DNA from: Lentinula raphanica
Lineage: Eukaryota > Basidiomycota > Agaricomycetes > Agaricales > Omphalotaceae
Length of the DNA stretch: 64,000 nt
Assembly (NCBI GenBank): GCA_027919835.1
Contig: JANVFP010000017.1
Location: 124,001 to 188,000 of the forward strand
Reading direction: 5' to 3'
A model generated the notes under the pieces. The model saw nothing but the letters and a program-made list of their open reading frames with translations. It searched no databases and was not told the origin of the DNA. The first letter of the stretch is position 1. Each line of letters starts with the position of its first letter. Below, piece by piece: positions 35,817 through 48,645 of this stretch. The translations under genes and the position numbers were made by a program.

Positions 35817-38798
35817 TCATTGGCGTAACAATGAACCTTGTTGCCTACGAAGAAACCGAGCGAGATCATTCAAACCGCAAGCCTCTGGTAAAAACGAGAT
35901 CGAAGACATCATCCTCACCTGCGCGAACTAGTTTGTCCCTGTCTTGAATTGGATTCGCTTGTATCGATGTTCACAGATGTCCTTGAAGAGACTCTCAGTG
36001 AGATTAAACGGAAGCCACGATGATGATATCAAAACTTACCGTGAACGTTTCGAAGCACGTTCTGGAGGTGTTGGATTGATTCGTTTTTTGGCGGTGACCT
36101 TCACAGGTACCAATTTGATCGTCGACAACGGACCCATGTAGTAATCGGTCAAGAAGGGGTCCATGAAATCGGTGTGGATGTTCAATGGCTTTTCGTCGAT
36201 TTTCGAAGGAAGAGTACTTTCTGAGTCTTCGTATGCATCTACTAGGATAGACGCAAGAGCCGCAAGGAGTTTGACGGCAGGAGCGAATGAAGAAGAGAGG
36301 CATTTCTCTACGGCTACCATGTGTCCTTGGCTCATATCTCGTAGAAAGTGCAGACGACTGCCGAATTCTAGCTGTCCGTGGAATAACTCATTCATCATCG
36401 TCTGGCGAGACTCGGGGTCACGACAGGAGCGAGCCTCATCTTCATCAAAGAAGAGAACGTAGACGATGATCCACCAGACTGACTCCAGATCATGTAGAGG
36501 ATTGTGGGAGAAGGGAAGTTTAGACGTGGAGACCGGGATGGGAAGGTCAGGTTTTGGCTTTCTTATTGAGTCAAAGTTCGGAGTTGTATTTCGGTTCTGC
36601 GATTTGTGTTGGTTGCGCTGGGAGCGCGTGAAGAGGTAATCGTCCTTCATGGTTTCAGCGGCCATGAAGAAAGGAGTACCCTGAAATATGTCTGAGTCAT
36701 ATGCATGAAGTCGAAAGGAAGGATACATACAGTGCGCACATCATGGCGCCGTTCTTCGCTTATACGAACAGCATACTCGAAATCGCCCAGAAGACCCATG
36801 TTCCCATGAGCGAACCAGTATATGTTGCCACCGCTTACATCACAATGCACCCATCCAGCTTGATACATAATCCAAAGAGCTACACGGCGACAATGAGCTT
36901 GTTGATAATAGGACTCAGGAAGAAACACTTACCTCTGGTAACCTCCAGCAGTGCATTGAGGACATTTCCCAAGTTTCGTTCATCGTAGATGGTGGTCGCG
37001 CACTGTTCGAACACAATACGATAGTGATACCTGTGACGACCGGAATAGTTGACCACTTTTCGTTGAGACACATTGGTGGCATCAGTGGGATCGACTTGTC
37101 CCAGGGAGTCTTGAGGAGGAGAGACAGCGGAAGGGTCAAGATGTTGAGAATTCGCGTTGATTCTATCAGCAAGGCGACTGCTAGAGAGAGGGACAGAATC
37201 CCTATCACCGGGCGTACAGTGAGTGATGCTTGACGGTAGGGCTGGAGTCGAGGCTTTGTCAGGAAGGAGTTTGACGAGGTGAGCACTGCCTAAGTCATAC
37301 CCACGGAGCATAATTGCGCCAGTATCGTCTGGTTGACCTTTGACCGGTTCGCCTTCGACTGGTTCGTCGTCGACCAACACTCTGCAATGCGCTATCGGTT
37401 TGAGCATACGTTTCTCTAACTCTGCACGATAAGTGAGGTTGCGGTCTGACTTGATTGATTCCGTAGCTTTCAGAATATCCTCCACGATCAAATGCTCCTC
37501 CTTGCGATCAGTCTCCAGCCAAACATCCTTGAGAACGCGTGGATGGCCCGCAGAGTCTTTCACCTTCCAAACTCTCGTAGCGCGACCGAGCGGACTGTCA
37601 GCTGAAGCGTCAGATAAAACCTCCGTCGTGGTGAATTGGTGACCATCGACGTCGATGGTATACTGTCTCCTAGAGAAGGAGTCGACGTGTGAGAATGACA
37701 TGGTGGTATCCCAGCCTAAGTCATGAAGGGAGGAGAATGCTAGCGATAGAAAAAGGTGAACCAGTCGCCGACGATCCTACGAACGGGGCATAGTGTCAGT
37801 TTGGCTGAGTCATAAAGCACCAGCATGCGTGAACGTACCGTCATGAAGTCAAAACTTGTACTTCTCAGAAGAGACGCACGACTCAGGAACCACAATCGTG
37901 TCGTCCGGTTCTCGATTGTGGTCCCAAACGTGAAGCGCCTGCAAGGATCTCGAGCGAGCACTTGCTCCATGTCAAACAAGATCTTGTTGAAGTCCTACCC
38001 GTAGGTTAGATCGAAGTGTACACAACAAATGATTCACACTCACCTCGATAGCCTGATTTGCGCCATCGTCCTTGTTGAATTGGCAGGGATTTGCGATGTC
38101 ATAAACATAAGTATAGTCTTCAGGCATTTTTCTTCGTTTCGCGTTGCTATTATTGCTATGCCTTTGTGCAGTGGTCGCCTGGGTCTTTGGATACAATTCG
38201 TTGAACGCATCTGGCTGACAGAGGCGACCTTGGTCTGAGTGAATGTAAACATGGCCGCTGATTACAAGTCGAAAGGTCTGTTCAAGCGAGCCGTCGACCT
38301 CTTTGGCAGCAGAAACGACGTTCTTCCAGATGCGAGTAAGTCCGTGAAAGGCCTTCGCATCGTTTTCACTGTGCTCTTGCGGATCCACATCGAAGGCCGA
38401 CCAACGATTATTGTCCTTGTCGATGGTGTCATTTTCCTCTAGTTTAGCCATAACTTCCGCGATGAGATCTCCCTGCGAGCGCGGTAATGGTGGCAGGATA
38501 GAGTGGAAGAAGTCTTCTAGAGGGACTTCGAATATCTGTTCAGGCATGTCCGACTTGACGACGAGTTTCTGTTTTTCTTCAACACTGGGAAAGTGACGGA
38601 ATTTGGATGAGATAGCGGCTTTGCCTTTGGTGGGAGTATGTGAGGAGTCAGAATGATGGAAGAAAGATGTTGGGTGTGAGCTGCTCGATGATGGTGGTTC
38701 AGGTGGAACATTGGGTGGCAACGGCGTGCGAATCGCGTCTCGGTCACCTGACCGTATTCAGCATTTTCGAGAATCGAAAGAGCCTAGGTTGTAGCCAT
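35817..38798 (-). pseudogene. FunK1 copy C, N-terminally broken and with altered HRD motif
   Basis: Most kinase exons are open: PEQIFEVPLEDFFHSILPPL, DMEQVLARDPCRRFTFGTTI, RVWKVKDSAGHPRVLKDVWL, YRIVFEQCATTIYDERNLG, LLGDFEYAVRISEERRH, GTPFFMAAETM and HDLESVWWIIVYVLFFDED. The catalytic loop reads AGWVHCDVSGGNIYW: Cys replaces the HRD arginine and Val the following Ile; the catalytic Asp and Asn are kept. The ancestral start (38796-38798) is followed by a stop at codon 5 (38784-38786), and a base missing from an A3 run near 38730 ('gcgaatcgcg' against 'gcgaaatcgcg' elsewhere) shifts the frame. Translation could start at a later in-frame Met (MPEQIFEV), losing roughly 60-100 residues. Its ultra-short intron is 35 nt (36898-36932). 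C-terminal extra exons are open and end LRQ at 35817-35819. It may make a shortened, possibly weak or inactive kinase. Confidence 0.75.
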
Positions 38799-40229
38799 GA
38801 ACGTCAAGGGGAGGTGAATACAAGGAAGAGGAGGAGGAGGGGATGAAGATTAGTTGATCGTAAAAGCTCTACATTTCTAGTAGTCAGTATAGATATCAGG
38901 AAAGGTGAAAAGTGCGTAGTACTGACAGCCGCTACCATGTTAGCCCGATCATAACTGCAGTGCTGATAAGAGCAGCATCGATAGTGGTTGCAACGTTGAG
39001 TCCCGCTTCAGTACACCATCATCTGGCAGTGGGTTGTTGCAGCTCATTGGGAACTTGTTAACGGGCTATCAAAACCAACCACGGACAGCAAGACGGACAT
39101 GCACAGTTATGATTGAGGTTGGAAGGAGATGATGATTCGCATGATCACTTTAAATTAACGAATGAGCTTGGAGAATAAATGAAACGGGGCGAGAAAAAGG
39201 TGAAAGGTCGAATATGAGACGCAGAAAGCCGGATGAAACCTGAGAAAACTGGACCGAGAATGTTCAAAGCTGTACGAACCAGAACCGGAGAGTAGGAATA
39301 CCGCGTAAAATAGGCCTTTCGGTATCGGACAGCGTAAACAGCCAAGTATTCGAGCTGATACAAGTCGAAACTGCAGGCATGGATCTATGAGTAGGCTGAG
39401 GCTTGACATGATGGAAGCATACTCGATGCTTCAGCACTGCTAATCGATAACCTCCTCCGATAGTACGACAATCCCCAAGCCAAAATGGAGAACCCGCGTC
39501 CGCGTACCAAAACGAGTGGAAACACGCGAAGACACTGGGCAGAAACGGAAACCAATATAAGTAACCACCATTCAATCAGATATCGAACGATCCTGACTTT
39601 TCTTCGCCGTCCGAGTTGGAGCGACTAGAGACCCATTTGAGTCAGTGCCACAGGACAGCTCAAGACCCAGGTTTTCTGCAAAGGTTCGTTCCCAGTCCCT
39701 GTTTTGAGGATTTTCTAAGTCTATTGGATAAGATTCGGTGAAGGCCTTCTTTTTTGATTTCAAACTTTTGAGTGTCGAGCAAAAACCACGTCCATCTTCC
39801 TTGCCAGCCATATCCTACGCCACGGAGCCGACTTTCATCGTAATAGACTGAACTCTCCATAGGCTTGTGTTCAACGGCAATTGTGTTGGGGAGAGTAAAA
39901 TGGAGAAGGTTGAGAAGGAGCACAGTGAATGTAAGCGGGAAGGAGAGTAGCATCCCTGCGGTTTTGTGGTCCTATGATCCTTGTCAAAAGATGTTGTCAG
40001 TTGAAGAGCACAAAACTCGACGAGCGCTAAAACATGAAAGATCAAAGGGCGCTTATTCCTTCCAGAGCTCTCACTCAAACCGAATCTCTCATCGAAGTTT
40101 CCTCTGACCTATACCCATATCTGCCTTTGATGAACATTCTCCGAATCCCTCGAAGCCTCCAAACTGCTTTTTATTGAGCCATATTCTATCTCTCTACGAC
40201 CGCTTCAAAAAGTTGAAACAGAACAGATC

Positions 40230-40800
40230 TATATAATCCAACGCTAGTCGCGATGACTATGCTACTCATGGCAAACTCCTGGCTTCAAGATGAGCATATT
40301 CTGAAACAATTCATTGCTATGGTCAAAGGAAGGCGTATCGAAATTTGAATATGCGCACCGTGTGTCTCTACTTATTCTAGATCTTCTACTTGTTACTAGT
40401 ACTCATAACTCAATAATCATCTTTTCAGAGTACAACCCTCAACGGCCATTCTGATAATGTATATGATTACTATAACCGAGCTGTTCTGCGAACGGCTGCA
40501 GCGCTTTAGACGATATGCCAGCTATGGACCATGATGGAATAGCTCTTAATTATAGAAGGATACACGACGGGTCGCAGAATAATGAATTAACCTATACCCT
40601 TCGTTCGCTCCTGCCCTCGAACACTGCATCTTTCGTGTCTACACCTCAATGAAGTCCGTCCTACCACAAAATTGACGATCGGTGGCTCGATGCTTATTTT
40701 ACGAATCTCTTGGAGGACTATGTGATTCTGTGATCGATATAGCCGATTCCTGTGGAGGTCATCATAGCCAAGAGACGAATAGAAACAACACCAGCGATGG
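40230..40800 (+). pseudogene. Degenerate relic of an unknown gene (paired with 46960-47660)
   Basis: Matches 46960-47660 in order: 'caacgcta' plus a start-like region, 'gcgcaccgt(g)tgt' followed by a T-rich stretch ending in an AG acceptor and 'gtacaacc'/'gtacacc', an 'IDD'-like block (attgacgatc), and 'gccaagagacga' against 'gccaagaaacga' with 'ccagcgatggagctgcc' against 'ccagcgacggaactgcc'. Frames are broken by stops. No family is recognised; it belongs to the duplicated flank of the FunK1 units. Confidence 0.45.
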
Positions 40801-41190
40801 AGCTGCCTCCAAACGAGTAAGTTAGAACATCTTGCTGCCGGAGCTTTGCCTCCTCTGAACCTGAGAGCCAGTCCCTCCTCCGAGTAAGAAGCTGAAATGT
40901 AAGTTCTTCAACTCACTCGGAGTCCTCAGCTTGGTTGCTATATCATGAGCTTGCCTTGACAAACAGAAATCCAAACGAGGCACGTTCACGTTCGAGGTCA
41001 TCATATCCATGGACATTTGCTTACGAAGGGAACGAGAACAGCCATCGCCGAGCCATCTCAGCAACTCCAACGACAGAAGACAAAAGCAAGATAATATCAC
41101 CAGGAAACCGGCGAGAAAAGTTCATTCCAGCAATAGAATCTTGTACCCAGCTCCAAGAACACCCAAATCTACAGTATTCAAGTAATCAGC
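40800..41190 (+). pseudogene. Decayed, internally deleted copy of the unknown gene at 24771-25823
   Basis: Segment 40829-40900 ('ctgccggagctttgcctcct', then 'agccagtccctcctccga') matches exon 1 of the intact gene. The following intron-like stretch keeps 'tatatcatgagcttgcc' against 'tgtatcatgaacttacc'. 40965-41080 matches exons 2-3 ('aaacgaggcacgttcacgtt' against 'agccgaggtacgttcgcgtt'). Then about 0.55 kb is missing and 41100-41140 matches the intact gene's end ('aggaaaccggcgagaaaagt' against 'aagaaaccggcaaaaaagtt'). Frame breaks and the deletion make it non-coding. In both loci a FunK1 3' end follows within 0.5 kb. Confidence 0.8.
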
Positions 41191-41516
41191 GCTCTTTGAA
41201 TCGACTGTAGTGATCGCATTGACCAGTATCAGGTTCATCTCGTTTGCTCTTCACATAAGTACTGGCTCTACTCATTCAAAGAAACGGTGCTCCTCGCGAA
41301 CCACTGGAAGGGATTGAGGGTCTCGTAGGGGACTCTTCATCAACGAATTCTCTTTGCAGTTAAGATGTCGCAAATACTTGGTAATATTTATAGGAAGAAA
41401 AACATAGACCGACATTTAGAAATACAGGTCAATAGAAATACAATTGATATGCAAGAAGATTAGTGAAAGTCTGGTAAATTCTCTAGATACTATCCTTCGT
41501 AAATGTGAATGATGTT

Positions 41517-44506
41517 TCATTGGCGTAACCTGGAACCTCGTTGCCTACGAAAAACCCGAGCGAGATCAGTTCAAATTTGGTATAAACGAAAATGAAAATA
41601 TTATACTCACCGGGTCTGGCGCGAACTATCATTTCCCGTTCTCGAACCGGATCCGCCTGACTGAGTATTCACAGATGTCCTTGATAGAAACTCTCAATGA
41701 GATTGCACCGAAACCACGATGACGGGATCAACGCTTACCGTGAACGTTTCGAAGGACGCTCTGAATCCGTTTCTTCTGGGAGTGTCGGATTGGGTCGTTT
41801 CATGGCGGTGGCCTTCACAGGAATCAAATTTATGCTTGAAATTGAGTCCATGTTTCGTTCCAAGTGCGTCGTAAAAGTGCCATGTATTTCGAAACAGTCA
41901 TCGTCGATTTTGTCGGGATGGGTTTGCTCTGAACTCGTGTATGCGGTAATGAGTCTGGAGGCAAGAATAACGAGGAGCTTCAAAACCGGAGCGAAAGATG
42001 AAGAGAGGCATTCTTGTACTGTGTCAATGTGGCCTCGCTTGATACTTCGGAAGAAGTTTTGACGGCCCATGCCTTCCATCTGTCCATGGAATAGCTCGTT
42101 CATCATCGTTTGGCGGGAGTCAGGGTCGGGTGAGCGTGCAGACTCGTCCTCGACATCTTTGAATACGATAACATAGACGATGATCCACCAGATCGATTCC
42201 AGATCATGCAATGGATTGTAGGAGAATGAGAGTTTAGGCTCGGAAATCACTGGGGCGGGAGTCACAGCTTTCGGTTGTGGAGTAAAGGAAACCACGTCCT
42301 TTTGCAGCGGGACCTCTGTGGCAGTTGGTGTGTAGAGGTAATCATTACTCATGGTCTCAGCAGCCATGAAGAAAGGTGTACCCTGATGAGACGGTGTTCA
42401 GTTATACATATAGGGTAGAAGAGAAAAATACGTACAGTCCGGACATCATGGTGCCTCTTCTCACTCTGATGAACGGCATATTCGAAATCACCTAAGAGAC
42501 CCATCTTTGCCTTTGCGGACCAGTACACATTGCCACCGCTGATATCACGGTGCACCCATCCAGCCAAACACATAATCCAAAGCGCTGGAAAACGGACATG
42601 AGCTTTCCCTCAGAATGTCCAAGTCAGAAATCCGCTTACCTTTGGTAACTTCCAGCAACGCACTGAGTACATTTCCCAAATTTCGCTCGTCATAAATCGT
42701 GGTCGCGCATTGTTCGAACACAACCCGGTAGTGATACCTGTGATGAGCGGAGTAGGTAACGACTTTTCGTTGAGCTACGTTGGTGGCATCAGTCTGATCG
42801 ACTTGTTCGAGCGTGGCTTGAGGGGAAGAGACAGAAGACTCGAGATGTTCAGATTTTGTGTTAAGACCATCAGCAAGGCGAATGCTAGAAGAAGGGATAT
42901 AATCCCTATCACCGGCCATACTGTGCGTGACACTTGGTGGTGGGGCTGGAATCGAGGCTTTATCGGGAAGGACTGGGACAAGTTTAGCACTGCCTAAGTC
43001 ATAACCACGGAGCATAATTGCGTCAGTATCGTCCGGTTCATCTTTGACTGGTTCGCCTTCGACCGTCTTGTCGTAGACGGGCACTCGGCAATATTCCATA
43101 GGTTTGAGAATACGTTTCTCTAACTCTCCACGATAATCGATGTGGGGGTCTATCTTGATCGATCCCGCAGCTTTCAGGATATCCTCCACGATCAAGTGCT
43201 CCTCCTTGCGGTCAGTCTCCAGCCAAACATCCTTGAGAACGCGTGGATGGCCCGCAGAGTCTTTCACCTTCCAGACTCTCGTAGCGCGACCGAGGGGACT
43301 GTCAGCCGAAGCGTCAGATAAGACCTCCATCGTGGTGAATTGGTGACCATTGACGTCGATGTTATACTGTCTCCTGGAGGAATCCATGTGTGAGAACGAC
43401 ATGGTGGTATCCCAGCCCAAGTCACGAAGGGAGGAGAACGCCAGCGACAGAAAGAGGTGAACAAGTCGCCGATGATCCTATGAACGAGACAGTGTCAGTT
43501 TATCTGAGTCGTAAAGAACCAGCATGTGAACATACCGTCATGAAATCAAAACTTGTACTCCTCAGGAGATATGCACGACTCATGAACCACATTCGGGTCG
43601 TCCGGTTCTCGATCGTGGTCCCGAACGTGAAGCGCCTGCAAGGATCTCGAGCAAGCACCTGCTCCATGTCATATACAACCTTGCTGAAGTCCTAACCATA
43701 GGTCAGATCGAAATGTTCCCAACAAAATGACTCGGACTCACCTCGATAATCTGAGTTAAGCCATGGTCTTTTTTGAATTGGTAGGGATTTGCGATGTCAT
43801 ACACATAATCATATTCTTCAGGCGATTTTCTACGTCTCGCGTTGCCAGTATCGTTATGTGTTTGAGCAGTAGTGGCCGGGATCTTTGAATACAACTTGTT
43901 GAACGCATCTGGCTGACAGAGACGACTTTGATCTGAGTGTATGTAAACATGGCCGCTGACTACGAGTCCCAAAGTCTGTTCGAGCGAGCCGTCGACCTTT
44001 TTCGCAGCAGAAATAACGTCGTTCCAGATGTCAGTAAGACCTTTAAAGGCCTGCGGTTCTTTTTCACTGTGCTCTCGCGGATCCACCTCGAAGGCCACCC
44101 AACGATCATTTTTGATGGTGTCATTTTCCTTCAATTTAGCTATCACCTCCTCAACGAGATCACCCTTAGACGAGCGCGGGAGTGGTGGCAGGATGAAATG
44201 GAAAAAATCGTCTACAGGGACTTCGGGTATCATCTTTGGCACGTCCAACTTGACGATGACTTGCCGTTTCTCTTCGACACCGGGGGCGTTACGGAATTGA
44301 GATGAGTGAGAGGCTTTGGGTTTAGCCGGTGTATGAGCAGCGTTAGGATGATAGGAGAAGGATGTCGGATGTGAGGTGCTCGATGATGGTGGTTGTGGTG
44401 GAAGATTGGGTGGCGAAGGCGTGCGAAATCGCGTCTCGGTCACCTGACCGTATTCGGCATTTGCGCAAGCCTCGGAGTTAGCAGACTCGTTATCGACGGT
44501 GGCCAT
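41517..44506 (-). CDS. FunK1 fungal-type protein kinase, copy D (most intact)
   Basis: Start ATG at 44504-44506 (MATVDNESANSEACANAEYG); an in-frame upstream start also exists but lacks support from copy A. Ordered exons: Pro/Ser-rich N-terminus; PEVPVDDFFHFILPPLPRSS; DIWNDVISAAKKVDGSLEQT; DMEQVLARDPCRRFTFGTTI; RVWKVKDSAGHPRVLKDVWL with the presumed ATP-binding Lys; YRVVFEQCATTIYDERNLG; ALWIMCLAGWVHRDISGGNV; MGLLGDFEYAVHQSEKRHHD; GTPFFMAAETMSNDYLYTPT; SYNPLHDLESIWWIIVYV. No frame break was found. Two unusual points: a 37-nt intron (42603-42639) before the HRD exon, without which translation stops at WMGAP; and a donor at the apparent stop after RPSKRSR (41735-41737) leading to TSVNTQSGGSGSRTGNDSS and QRGSRLRQ with TGA at 41517-41519. 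Roughly 850 residues. The kinase fold is secure, substrates unknown. Confidence 0.85.
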
Positions 44507-46959
44507 TCCTCGAGAGTTACTGAGTTGGAGAAGAGTAGAAATGAGATCGGCCAGCAGCAAGTGCGGATAGTGTCACTGAGCGCGTCATAATATTCTCGTA
44601 CTTTTATAGTTGGGCGACAAAGAACAATTTTGACCACCCATTTTTGGCAATCTTTCAAACCGCAGTGGCCACTTCAACTTGGCGACATTGTTCGCGAACT
44701 CGAGTGGTTAGCTCGCTATTGTTCCTGGACACTGGACATCCAGATTAGGATGAGAAGAGACTATAGAGATAATGACTCATTTCATAGCCTCAGCAAAGGA
44801 CACTCACCGTCCAGGACAATGAAGTGGGAGTTCATGGCGGCGACAGTGACGAGTCTGACTCCTCTCAAGTCCGTCAAAGCCCATCGGGCTCTTTCATTGC
44901 CACTTCATCCACCGATATCAACATCTCGAAAGAATATTGAATCAGTAAGACGTAGTAGTATGAGGAGCTACGACCTCTCTGAATGTAATCGACCGATTTC
45001 TGTAGATTTGTCTCTTCTTGTATAACAATATAGTACGCAGCTGAAGATTACACGTAGTAGTATTGCTGGTAACGGTACACTGTATACAAGTTAGCTCAGT
45101 TAAACACGTCGCTCCTCCTCCTCGTCTTCGACTTCTTCGACCCATGCTCCCAGATCGATCATTCTCCTCCTCCTCGTCTTATTCCACTTCACTCATCGCG
45201 AAAATTCTGACGACCGAGAGGAACCGTGTCTTGCTCAACAAGGATATTTTCTCCGGAGGGACTCTACATCTGGATCATCTGGGCATCTGGATCCGACAGG
45301 AAATCATTTCACCCGTCGAACTTGGTGTTCGTACCCTCTAAGTTTCGATCTGAAAATACAGACATCGGTATATATATAGCTGGAAGTTCAATCCCATTTT
45401 ATTTGGGAAGAAGAACGAGAAGGGGACTCAAACGCGGGAAGAACGGGTAGGAATAACCCATGCATATTGTGAAGTGGACCTGAGGAGAGCGTATCATGCA
45501 AGAATCTGCACGCCGGTCGTCGAGGAGCAAAGGAAGTCACATGAGCGTCAAGTGAAGGAGGTGAATACGGAAGAGAAAGGGATAGAGAAGGTTCGTTCTT
45601 AAATTGTTGTTGATCTAACTCTTTGGCAAAACCACGATCTCTCCAACTATATGATGAGTAGTCAGAATAGAGTCAGTGAAAGTTGACAGGTGGGTACTGA
45701 CACACGCTGTGTTCCCGATCTCAGTACCGAGAGCACTATACCCAGCAGTCGAAATGATAGAATCCGCTCAAGTACGTCGCAAGTGTACGAGCAACGTTTA
45801 GCATCGAGTTATGGGAGCTCATTGGGAATTTGTTCACCGGTTATAGGAAGACAGACACGGTCAGCAAGAGGGACAACCATGCGAGTGCGGTTAAGGTGGA
45901 GACTGAAAGGAAGGGTGATGATGATGATTCGCATACTGGTATGCAGAAGTCGGAACCGCGTGCAAATCGTTCAGTAGGCTGACGCTTTGCATGATAGAAG
46001 CAGAATTGAGCCTTCGTCACTGCTAATCGAGACAATCTCCAAGCAAGAATAAAAAAACACGCGTCCGCGCACCAAAACGAGTGGAAACACGCAAAGACGC
46101 TGGGCAGAAAAAGGAATAGAGACAAATTTACACCATTCAATTCATCCTGAAGCTTCTTCGCCGTCCGATTGGTGTAGACTCGCGGATCCATGTCACTCGA
46201 TATTGCAAGTAAACCGGTTGTTTCAGGAGGAGAGAGAATCTGCTACAGTTCAGGAGATGAACTAGAACTATAAAATGGCACGTCAACACGATATCTCAAA
46301 GAATCACAATCATGGAGGGACGGATACCAGCTACCAACCAAGCACACCCAGGAGTGAGCGCGAAACATGGTGGCAGTTATCCACGCGCACCCAGGCTCGA
46401 GCGCAAATCGCGGTAGAATTGGAGGAATGGAGATGGGAGAAAAAAAGCTTGAAACACTCACAGAACGACGTCGACTCGTGAATCTATCATCCACTTTATC
46501 CTCTCCTGGCAATTCCCTGCTGTTCCTCACTAAGATCCATGTCGTCCTTATCTTCGTCTTGAAGTCTTCCTCGTTCTCTTCTTCGAGCAAGATTCCAGTG
46601 TGTTGGTGGCTTGTTTCAGGTTGAGCAAATTTCCATTGAGCAAAGGTCGGTATATGACGCCAAAAAATTCTTGAAGCAAAGGAGCACCGTGGACAGAAGC
46701 AGGACAGAAGCAGGACAGAAGCAAATCGGCGTGAAGGAAAGGAGAGAAGGAAAGAAGTCTAGACCGAGATTAGATAAGCCGGCATCTTCATGTGTCCGGT
46801 TTTCACTGAGAGCGCTTATTTGAACTTTGAAGTTATTCCTTCAAGTTCTCCTCTCTCATCACATCGACGCTTTAGCTAGAACAACCATCTGTCTGCACTC
46901 TCTTATCTGCGTTTAGAGCACCCGGATTAATCTACTATCTCTATCGAACGTTTTCTCAT
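44507..46959. other. Upstream flank of FunK1 copy D
   Basis: Shares blocks with the upstream flanks of the other copies. Short frames show no domains. A region rich in 'ctcctc' near 45110-45180 is low complexity. Confidence 0.5.
46689..46722. repeat. Short tandem repeat, 11-bp unit, three copies
   Basis: 'ggacagaagca' is repeated three times (last copy followed by 'aatcggc'). A minor microsatellite-like expansion. Confidence 0.85.
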
Positions 46960-47700
46960 GCAACGCTAATCTTCCCAACGATGGTACTCAAGTTCCATGA
47001 CAAACTCCAACACGAGCAAGAACTTGAACATACCGACTCTTATGATATCGACGAGTATCGACGACGTCCAAGCAACCAACATCGCACAACGAAGAGTTTT
47101 CGAGCTCCGTCATAACGTGCTCGGTGCATGTCAAACCTTTGCGAATTTCCGAACGAAGTGTGTCGCCCTGGAGCTCATCGCAGTATCTGGCTAGCTGGCT
47201 GGCTGGCTGTAGCATGACTCAAGCAGCGTACAGCCCCGTTGACAAAGGTATCTCAGTGGGGATCTCTAGCCAAGTTAATCGTATGGTAAAAGAGCTTCAT
47301 CGAGTCGAGGCACGCACCGTATGTTTCATTTATACTCTATATATACTCGCAACTTAAATTATCTTTTAGGGTACACCTTCTTCAAACAGCGTCGAGAACA
47401 TACATGTTGCTCACAATACTTAGAGGATCTCCTCTGGACACAGGACACCCATTCTGCGAAGATCGACGATGATCTCCATGGCGATCTCTCACGAAATTCT
47501 TATCGGAGGGAGTTGTCGACGATGCTGTGAAGGTCGCCGCGGCCAAGAAACGAACGTACCTCTCCAGCGACGGAACTGCCCCCAAAACGATTAAGCTCAT
47601 CTGTTCTGGTAACTTGTCTGATATGACTGAAAGCGACGCTTCTCCGAGTCTCGTGGCATCTGCGCGTTAGCATCGTATAATTTGGGAAAGGGAAACAAGA
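46960..47700 (+). pseudogene. Second relic of the unknown gene paired with 40230-40800
   Basis: Open pieces include MVLKFHDKLQHEQELEHTDS from 46981, and near 47518-47670 VVDDAVKVAAAKKRTYLSSD followed by GTAPKTIKLICSGNLSDMTE and a stop. Stops break the frame between them, although one T-rich intron-like stretch ending in 'ttttag' (47323-47369) is present. No family is recognised. It could be a multi-exon gene I cannot resolve rather than a relic. A TGGC microsatellite lies near 47190-47210. Confidence 0.35.
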
Positions 47701-48645
47701 TTAGTACTAGTGCCGGAACGGTGAGTGAGGCTTGATTCTACACCGACTGTGACTCACTAGTTCTGCTTGGGCGTTTCGTAGATCATGAGCGAGGTTCATC
47801 CGTTAGACCGAACAGGATCTGCAACGGATGTTTCCATATCATATCTCCTCTCCTTCCTAGATCGTGTGTATCATCGACGGTGATTTGCAATAACCACTGC
47901 CGTTCTCTTCCACTCTCGAAGGCCGCTGCGAGCCAATCGCATTTCTCATGGCCTACTTTTGTCCGATTTGTCCTTTACACGACCTGTTCCATCCTCCTCG
48001 TCTGAGAGTCATGTTCCTCTCTTCAACGTCGTCTCCATTCAGCGATACTCGGCCAAAGCACAAGTCAATACGACCAAGGCATCTCATACCCAGCAAACCT
48101 CTTCATCGTGTACCTTTGTCTCCTAAGGTATCTTCATCGAATTTCAATGCCGCCGCGAGCGATTCTAGGGGTGCAAAGTTCAGAGCGCTGAATAGCTATG
48201 CCTGTTGTTCAAGAGGGTTGCGGTTTGCGAATGGTTTGTTTGTACCCCTTGAAATTTGAGCACTCGTTCCTTCTACGCTCAGACTTCTCCTTGTTCCTCG
48301 AACCAAGTCGGTTTCCCGCAGATGACTTATCTGCATTCTGCTAGATTCTGCTTGACTTACTACTGGTACATGGCGCTCAGAATGCATTCGGATATCCGAC
48401 GAGCTTCTTTGCCAGTTTCGAGTCTAATCACCAAGCTGTTGTTCTCAATACTTGTCATATACAGAGGGCGAAGTACAATCGTTTCTGGCATGGATCCCTT
48501 GAACCTTGAAAGCTTGATTGTTAGCGTTGGCTGCAGATCGCAGCCTGAAGGCTGAAAGGTCCAGGCTGGAGGAAAAATGGGAAATTCGCTGCGATTTGCC
48601 AATCGATCACATACTCTGCCTACAACGTTCATTAACCGTTGAACA

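Larger units (their letters stand above)
38799..41516. other. Upstream flank of FunK1 C, two gene relics, and 3' flank of FunK1 D
   Basis: The first 1.3 kb matches other FunK1 upstream flanks. 40120-40800 and 40800-41190 hold relics listed separately. 41200-41516 matches other FunK1 3' flanks. No intact gene is seen. Confidence 0.5.
25985..47700. repeat. Array of four segmental duplicates of a FunK1-bearing unit
   Basis: Approximate units are 25.0-31.6, 31.6-35.5, 35.5-41.2 and 41.2-47.7 kb. Each has, from left to right, a conserved 3' flank ('cattggcgtaac', 'ttgcctacgaaa'), a minus-strand FunK1 gene, a related upstream flank, and a block containing 'gggcgcttattc'. Units one and four share extra upstream sequence, for example 'gggcgacaaagaacaatttt' at about 29383 and 44610, and are the most alike. 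Units two and three are shorter. Copies differ by many substitutions, so this is not a fresh duplication. Confidence 0.85.
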
